A stretch of 34,946 nt of DNA from contig JAQULZ010000011.1 of assembly GCA_028718375.1 (NCBI GenBank), positions 1-34,946 of the forward strand, read 5' to 3'. The stretch comes from Victivallaceae bacterium. Lineage in GTDB: Bacteria; Verrucomicrobiota; Lentisphaeria; Victivallales; Victivallaceae. Position numbers and translations under genes: made by a program. The notes under the pieces were generated by a model that had not been told where the DNA came from, searched no databases, and saw nothing but the letters and a program-made list of their open reading frames with translations. This document shows positions 30,582 through 34,946 of the stretch, in pieces (positions within the stretch are counted from its first letter, which is position 1; the number at the start of each line of letters is the position of its first letter).

Positions 30582-31898
30582 TCAATTTTTACCGGCGGGT
30601 AAATTTTTCTTTTCGGAAAGTTTTATTATGCCGCTAAGCACGTGTTCGGCACGCTCCAGCTGCACATCGGGGATCATACCTTTTTTAGCCGGATGGATGA
30701 CGCCCGGAGAGTTTTCCATTTGCTGGGCCAACAGCAGGCAGGCTTTCAGGGATAACGGCGCTTCAATATCGGGTTTTATACCCGCCCCGTGGATGACATT
30801 ATGGGCGGGAGTATAATATTTCGCCACGGTGAAGCGCAAGGTGCCGTTGTCCCGGATATTGCAGACCCGCTGTACCGAACCTTTGCCGAAGGTTTTGCTG
30901 CCGAGCAGGATTGCGCGTTTATGGTCTTTCAGACAGCCGGCGACGATTTCCGCAGCGCTGGCGCTGAACCGGTTGATCAGCACCAGCAGCGGAAGCCGGG
31001 TATATTTTTTGCATTTCACGGCGGAAATCTTCTGGGCTTTGGCCGGATCGCGCCCCTCGATGGTGATGACCGGTTCGCCGGTCGCCAGGAACCGGCTGCA
31101 TAAGTCTACCGCCGCCTCAACCAGACCGCCGGGATTATTGCGCAGATCGAGGATGATTCCCTGACAGTTTTTTTCCTTCAACCGGTGCAGGGCCTGGTCC
31201 AGAAAGGCCGCGGTTTGTTTTCCGAAGCTCTCTATCCGGATGTAACCGATGCGATTGTCCAGAAGCCGGACATCCCGGACGAGCGGCATATTATCGGTGT
31301 CTGCCGTGCGGGTAACCTGAAAAAACAGCGGATTGTCATTGCCGTTGCGCAGCAGTTCCACTTTGACGGCGGTACCGGCTTTTCCCCGCAGTAAATCACT
31401 GCACTGATCGTAAGTCAAACCGCCAAGCGGCTTATCGTCGATTTTCACAATCAGATCCCCGACCCTGATGCCGGCTTTGGCGGCCGGGGAATTCTTCAGG
31501 GTGCAGATTACTTTCAGGCCGGAACGCTTATTCTTTGTTCCCATGATGCCGACGCCCGCAAGCCGGGAGACGGAATGAGAATTTTTTTCTTCCCGGAACG
31601 GTTCGTAACTGCTGTATGGATCCAGCTCATGGAGCATTCCTTTCAACGCGCCGTCGACCAGCTTGCGCATGGTAACTTTTTCCGGGTCCACGTAAAGCTG
31701 CTGAAGCAGCTTCATTACCGTTACCAGCCGCCTCAGGTTGTCGTAGGCCTCCGTATCATCGACGGAGACCGGAGACTCCTGAACCGCTGTCAGGTCGAAC
31801 TGCGATATTTTCTCGCTGTGCGCCGGCAGGACAATCCCCAGCAAAAGCGCCGGGAAAATAATTCGACTCCTGAAATTATTCGCCATCATGCCGCTCAT
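30582..31898 (-). CDS. S41 family C-terminal processing peptidase
   Basis: A 438-residue exported protease. Residues 1-28 act as a signal peptide. LDPYSSYEP (92-100) is the typical N-terminal helix end. A PDZ domain spans about 105-190 (GVGIMG, SPAAKAGIRVGDLIVKID). The catalytic part has GYIRIESF, LDLRNNPGGLVEAAV, and the Ser-Lys pair: S314 in FSASAAEI and K339 in TFGKGSVQ, spaced 25 as in E. coli Prc. It trims or degrades periplasmic proteins from the C-terminus. There is no clear ribosome site before any of the three nearby ATGs (31898, 31889, 31886), so the start is uncertain. It is the last of three minus genes; 40 bases separate it from the phosphoesterase stop. Confidence 0.92.
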   Translation of the reverse strand: MSGMMANNFRSRIIFPALLLGIVLPAHSEKISQFDLTAVQESPVSVDDTEAYDNLRRLVTVMKLLQQLYVDPEKVTMRKLVDGALKGMLHELDPYSSYEPFREEKNSHSVSRLAGVGIMGTKNKRSGLKVICTLKNSPAAKAGIRVGDLIVKIDDKPLGGLTYDQCSDLLRGKAGTAVKVELLRNGNDNPLFFQVTRTADTDNMPLVRDVRLLDNRIGYIRIESFGKQTAAFLDQALHRLKEKNCQGIILDLRNNPGGLVEAAVDLCSRFLATGEPVITIEGRDPAKAQKISAVKCKKYTRLPLLVLINRFSASAAEIVAGCLKDHKRAILLGSKTFGKGSVQRVCNIRDNGTLRFTVAKYYTPAHNVIHGAGIKPDIEAPLSLKACLLLAQQMENSPGVIHPAKKGMIPDVQLERAEHVLSGIIKLSEKKNLPAGKN

Positions 31899-31938
31899 TT
31901 TTTTATTATCATTAATTCGGAAGCTATTATAGCTCCCG

Positions 31939-33399
31939 TCAGTGGATTAACAAATCACAAAGCTCGGAATTCGGCGCGATTTCCCGCAAAAATTTCAAAT
32001 GGGGATAAAATTCGCCGACTTCATAAAGATTATGGGCATCACTTCCCAGACTCAATTTGACCCCGTTTTCGACGCACATCCGGAAAAATTCCGGCGGCGG
32101 CTCATTGGTATGGTAATTTATTTCGGCCGCAGTACCGTAACGCTTCAGGATTTCAACCGTCGGTGCGAACAGGCGGCGCGGCAAATCCAGGCCGCGGCGT
32201 TTGAAAATGCGGAACGGATGCGTCAGCACTTCAACTCCCGAGGCCGCGACCGCTTCGGTCATGAACCGGAATTCGGCTTCGATCTTTTTCATCTCCGCGC
32301 CGTTCAGGATGCCATTCAGAACATGCACCGAACCGTTGCGGAATTCCAGTTTGTCCTTAAACTCCGGCGCGATTACGGCCTGTCCCCGGCAGTCGTAATC
32401 GATTTCCAGTCCCAGCCGGCAGAACGCGTCCGCTTCCCGGGCGTATAAAGCGAGATATTCCGCCGTCCGGTCAGTTTTGGCACTTGAGGCCAGACCTTCC
32501 AGATAATCCGCATGGCGGCCGTAGTCCGGGCGGTTGAAATACAGATGCGCGGAATGTTCGCTGAAGACGAGCCCGTCCAGGTTGAACATTTTCCCGAGGG
32601 CGATCGACTTCGCGATATCCATGTTTTCATTGCAGTAGGCCAGTTCGGTATGGACGTGGTGGTCGATCAACCGCAATTCCGCCGGCATGGCTAACTCTTC
32701 CCGGACGCAGTTTATCCGGCCGGCGTCGTCGATTTCAAGCAGCAGGTAACCGAAGGGACGTTCAGCCAGGGCTCCTGCCGCGATATAACTTGCGCCCTGA
32801 TGATCAAGCAGCTCAAAACCCGGATGATAATGTCCGGATACAGCCGCGGCGTAACCGGCGGCATGCATAATTCCGATGATTTCCGCGGCATTGGTATAAT
32901 TATAGGGAGCAAGCCCGGTTCCGGGCGGAAACAGCGGCACATGCTGCAAACTGACCAGCGGCCCGGGAAAGTCGGCGCCGAGCCGGCGCATCCGGGCCAG
33001 TGCTTCCGGCGGGCGGAAGGCGTTGAACCCCGGCTGTTCGACATCGGCGAACGGCACGAAACGCACCCCGTTAATATCGATGAACTCCGGCGGTTTGCCG
33101 ATAATGCGGGCAAAAATTTCCGGTTCCGGGTCGTGGTTGCCGCGAAGGACGATTACCGGAAACTGAAGCAGATCGATGGTCTTTTTCAGTTCAGTCAGCA
33201 ATCCCCGGGCATCTTCCCCGTCCGGGCGGTTCAGCAGATCGCCGCCGATAACCACCAGGTCGGGTTTGATATAACGGTTCAGGCGGTGCACTGCCCGGAG
33301 CAGCAGAATGCCGGCAAATTCTCCCTGGCGCTCGGGAAACCCCGGATCGGCAGAGCGGGAAAAATGCAGATCGGTTAAAATCGCGACTTTGACGTTCAT
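31939..33399 (-). CDS. metallophosphoesterase-PHP domain fusion
   Basis: A 486-residue protein of two metal-hydrolase domains. Residues 1-235 are calcineurin-like: TDLHFS (D10, H12), GGDLL (52-56), RGNHD (86-90), LQHVPL and SGHYHPG (188-194). Residues 240-486 are PHP: DHHVHTELAYC (246-250), SEHSAH (280-285), GLEIDYD (330-336), SVHVLNG (357-363), THPFRIF (393-399) and LGSDAH (451-456), all metal ligands present. It has no signal peptide, so it is cytosolic. Each domain usually stands alone. The substrate is unknown; a phosphodiester cut followed by phosphomonoester removal is possible. Its ATG overlaps the panE stop (ATGA), so both are made together. Confidence 0.88.
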   Translation of the reverse strand: MNVKVAILTDLHFSRSADPGFPERQGEFAGILLLRAVHRLNRYIKPDLVVIGGDLLNRPDGEDARGLLTELKKTIDLLQFPVIVLRGNHDPEPEIFARIIGKPPEFIDINGVRFVPFADVEQPGFNAFRPPEALARMRRLGADFPGPLVSLQHVPLFPPGTGLAPYNYTNAAEIIGIMHAAGYAAAVSGHYHPGFELLDHQGASYIAAGALAERPFGYLLLEIDDAGRINCVREELAMPAELRLIDHHVHTELAYCNENMDIAKSIALGKMFNLDGLVFSEHSAHLYFNRPDYGRHADYLEGLASSAKTDRTAEYLALYAREADAFCRLGLEIDYDCRGQAVIAPEFKDKLEFRNGSVHVLNGILNGAEMKKIEAEFRFMTEAVAASGVEVLTHPFRIFKRRGLDLPRRLFAPTVEILKRYGTAAEINYHTNEPPPEFFRMCVENGVKLSLGSDAHNLYEVGEFYPHLKFLREIAPNSELCDLLIH

Positions 33400-34331
33400 G
33401 ATCGCGACCGGTTGCTGATATCTGCGGCGGTGAGCAAGGCGTATACCGTCTCCAGACGAGGTACGGCGACCCGGGCGGCGCGGGCGAGCTGCACGACTTT
33501 CCCGACGATGGCCTCCGCCTCCAGCGGACGTTTGTGTTCAAAATCGAGCAGCATGCTGGTCTTGTAAGGCGGAAACGCCCGGGTATAATCCAGGTTTTTC
33601 CGGATAATGTCCGCCGGCAGATGAATGCCGCGGGCCGCGGCCACCGCGCATACCTCCCGCATCAGTTCCATACACAGGTCATCCAGTTCCGGCGTCGTCG
33701 AAATGACTCTGGTATCGGCGCCTCCGGCCAGCACCGAAACCGGATTGTACGGCGTATTCCAGACCAGCTTGACCCAGCGGCAAAATTCAATATCCGCCAC
33801 GGCTTCACATTCGACCCCTGCCCGGTTGAACGCCCGGCACAGCAAATCTAACTTTGCGGATGAGCCGCCCCGGTAAAGGCCCATTTTCAGGTGTCCCGCC
33901 GCCTGATGTTCGATCCGGTTGTCACTTTCCCGGAAAACCCCGATATAGGCTACCGCACTGATCAGTTCATGGTCCGGATAAGCGGCAGCGATATCCGTTT
34001 CGATTCCAATGCCGTTCTGGATCAGGACGATCGCTGTTCCGGGTTTCACCGCCGCGGCAATTATTTTTACCGCCTCGATCTCGGGCAGAACTTTAGTCGT
34101 TACGATCAGGTAATCGGCGGCGCCCGGATATTCGGCACAGGAACGGTAAACCCCAGCCGGATTAAAGGAAAAATCCCCGGCAATACTTCTGATGTCGAAA
34201 CCGTTTTTTTTCACCGGGGTATAATTTGAACGGCAAACCACTGCAACTTCCATTCCGGCCTGGGCCAGCCGCCCGCCGAAATACGCGCCGATACCCCCGG
34301 CTCCGATGATTAAAACCCGATTATTTTCCAT
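33396..34331 (-). CDS. panE: 2-dehydropantoate 2-reductase family (PanE/ApbA)
   Basis: A 311-residue NADPH enzyme. VLIIGAGGIGAYFGGRLAQAG is the Rossmann start, with YLIVTTKV and VLIQNGIGIE typical of PanE (IQNG). WVKLVWNTPYNPVSVLAG carries the catalytic lysine region and the substrate asparagines, followed by a helical C-terminal domain. It reduces ketopantoate to pantoate for coenzyme A. Other ketopantoate-reductase-like enzymes act on different 2-oxoacids, and no pan gene lies nearby, so the exact substrate is not fixed. First gene of a three-gene minus unit with the phosphoesterase-PHP fusion and the S41 protease. Confidence 0.85.
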   Translation of the reverse strand: MENNRVLIIGAGGIGAYFGGRLAQAGMEVAVVCRSNYTPVKKNGFDIRSIAGDFSFNPAGVYRSCAEYPGAADYLIVTTKVLPEIEAVKIIAAAVKPGTAIVLIQNGIGIETDIAAAYPDHELISAVAYIGVFRESDNRIEHQAAGHLKMGLYRGGSSAKLDLLCRAFNRAGVECEAVADIEFCRWVKLVWNTPYNPVSVLAGGADTRVISTTPELDDLCMELMREVCAVAAARGIHLPADIIRKNLDYTRAFPPYKTSMLLDFEHKRPLEAEAIVGKVVQLARAARVAVPRLETVYALLTAADISNRSRS

Positions 34332-34438
34332 AAGCCTGCCGGTTGATGTTGTTTCCGGTTAATTTAGCGGTGCTCAGAATAAAATCCAGCCCGTCACCGT
34401 TTTATTTCAATTTTTGCCGCCTGCCGGTTTCGACGACA

Positions 34439-34498
34439 CCGGCAAAAAGAGCTGATAAACAGTTCAAAAACAAAAAAATCGTTTTTTTTGTTTTTGAA
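34439..34498. repeat. CCGGC..AGAGCTGATAA repeat with a long A/T hairpin, copy 2
   Basis: CCGGCAAAAAGAGCTGATAA, then ACAGTTCAAAAACAAA with stem 34463-34498. Matches 28098-28156. Found just upstream of panE, which reads away from it. Confidence 0.6.
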
Positions 34499-34575
34499 AA
34501 CAGTGATACTCAAGTCGGGACTGCATTTGCGACCTTAACGGTTTGCGTTTCATTACAGATTTTTGAGAAGAACTA

Positions 34576-34735
34576 ATACCAATTCGCTCTCATTCATAGA
34601 CATTTCGATGGTTCTTTTGAGCCGATTTTTGCCATAAATCCTCGCGCGATACTCTGTATCGCTCTGCGGTTTATAACCAAAATCCATCTCAAAATCCGCC
34701 ATTGCCATTATCTATGACTGACCGCTCATTAGTAT
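34576..34735 (-). repeat. 160-bp palindromic element, copy C
   Basis: Same length and orientation as copy B, with two changes from it by eye (one is silent in the frame beginning MAMADFEM). It directly abuts the repeat at 34736-34830, so the two may have moved or been captured together. Confidence 0.85.
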
Positions 34736-34830
34736 AAAAAGAATGTTACGACAGACCTATCGCTCATTATTTTTGCCGGCAACTCAGCCTCAAAATCAAA
34801 GCTGTTTTTTTACTGGCTGTTAGATGCAAT
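34736..34830. repeat. uninterrupted copy of the repeat that holds the 270-bp element at 6602
   Basis: Matches 6523-6601 and then 6872-6890, without the 270-bp insert (ACTGGCTGTTAGATGCAAT here against ACTAG, insert, CTAGCTATTAGAATGCAAT there). It serves as an empty site to define the insertion point. After it, on the minus strand, AGAGGTGATTAA precedes an ATG (34840) that gives only MNSIASNSQ and a stop: perhaps a gene start cut by the repeat. Confidence 0.65.
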
Positions 34831-34946
34831 ACTGTTCATTTAATCACCTCTATAGTCTGAAAGATATTAATTTTTACCGACTTGTGCCGACCTTTCTTTT
34901 TTACCGGCCAGTTTGACATTTTCCTTTTCACTGCGCGCTGGCGGTG
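34831..34946. other. window end without a supported gene
   Basis: AT-rich, with ACCGACTTGTGCCGACC near 34876. A short minus frame (MSNWPVKKKGRHKSVK) starts near 34918, after AAAAGGAAA, but soon ends and matches no family I know. Confidence 0.2.

Overview
The window looks like chromosomal DNA of a Gram-negative member of the PVC group, most likely Lentisphaerota (Victivallales-like). The main clue is the H-X9-DG prepilin-like protein at 5756-6343, a family greatly expanded in that phylum. Supporting signs are an outer-envelope gene set (phosphoheptose isomerase, MsbA-like exporter, TolQ/TolR/TonB-like trio), a Ser/Thr kinase with a DWG motif, and moderate GC content. The assignment is inferred from gene content and no marker tree was possible.

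Layout. 1-2492: decayed mobile DNA, with a frameshifted tyrosine-recombinase N-terminus and an orphan phage portal plus head-tail connector-like gene. 2615-6343: CvfB-like RNA-binding protein, HIT hydrolase, ribosomal protein L31, release factor 1 and the prepilin-like gene. 6344-6890: nested repeats, including a 270-bp structured element with terminal inverted repeats and a CTAG target duplication. 6872-10193 (minus): Dus, a Tim44/zinc-ribbon/TerB protein and a DUF4404 protein. 10408-13117: a secreted TPR protein, then a repeat-rich stretch with an IS1182-like transposase remnant, a long palindrome, a structured repeat and a broken membrane hydrolase gene. 13375-19367: a kinase with a Cache sensor, a DUF4019 protein, a ROK kinase and the tolQ/tolR/tonB-like operon. 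19394-24966 (minus): a tight six-gene operon gmhA-uppS-cdsA-lrp-aminotransferase-msbA for envelope precursors. 24967-25291: an AT-rich gap that may be the replication origin, followed by dnaN and recF on the plus strand. 27596-30581: a truncated DUF4268 gene, nnr, and repeats. 30582-34331 (minus): an S41 protease, a metallophosphoesterase-PHP fusion and a PanE-like reductase. 34332-34946: repeats.

The most striking feature is the density of short dispersed non-coding repeats between genes. There is a 160-bp palindromic element in three nearly identical copies, a 200-220-bp structured repeat in two copies whose main stem shows a compensatory base-pair change, a 270-bp folded insertion element that supplies the stop codon of dus, AT-rich hairpin repeats, and several short families that all begin ATACC. 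These look like one or more non-autonomous mobile element families, possibly driven by an IS1182-like transposase whose remnant lies among them. No tRNA, rRNA or CRISPR array was seen.
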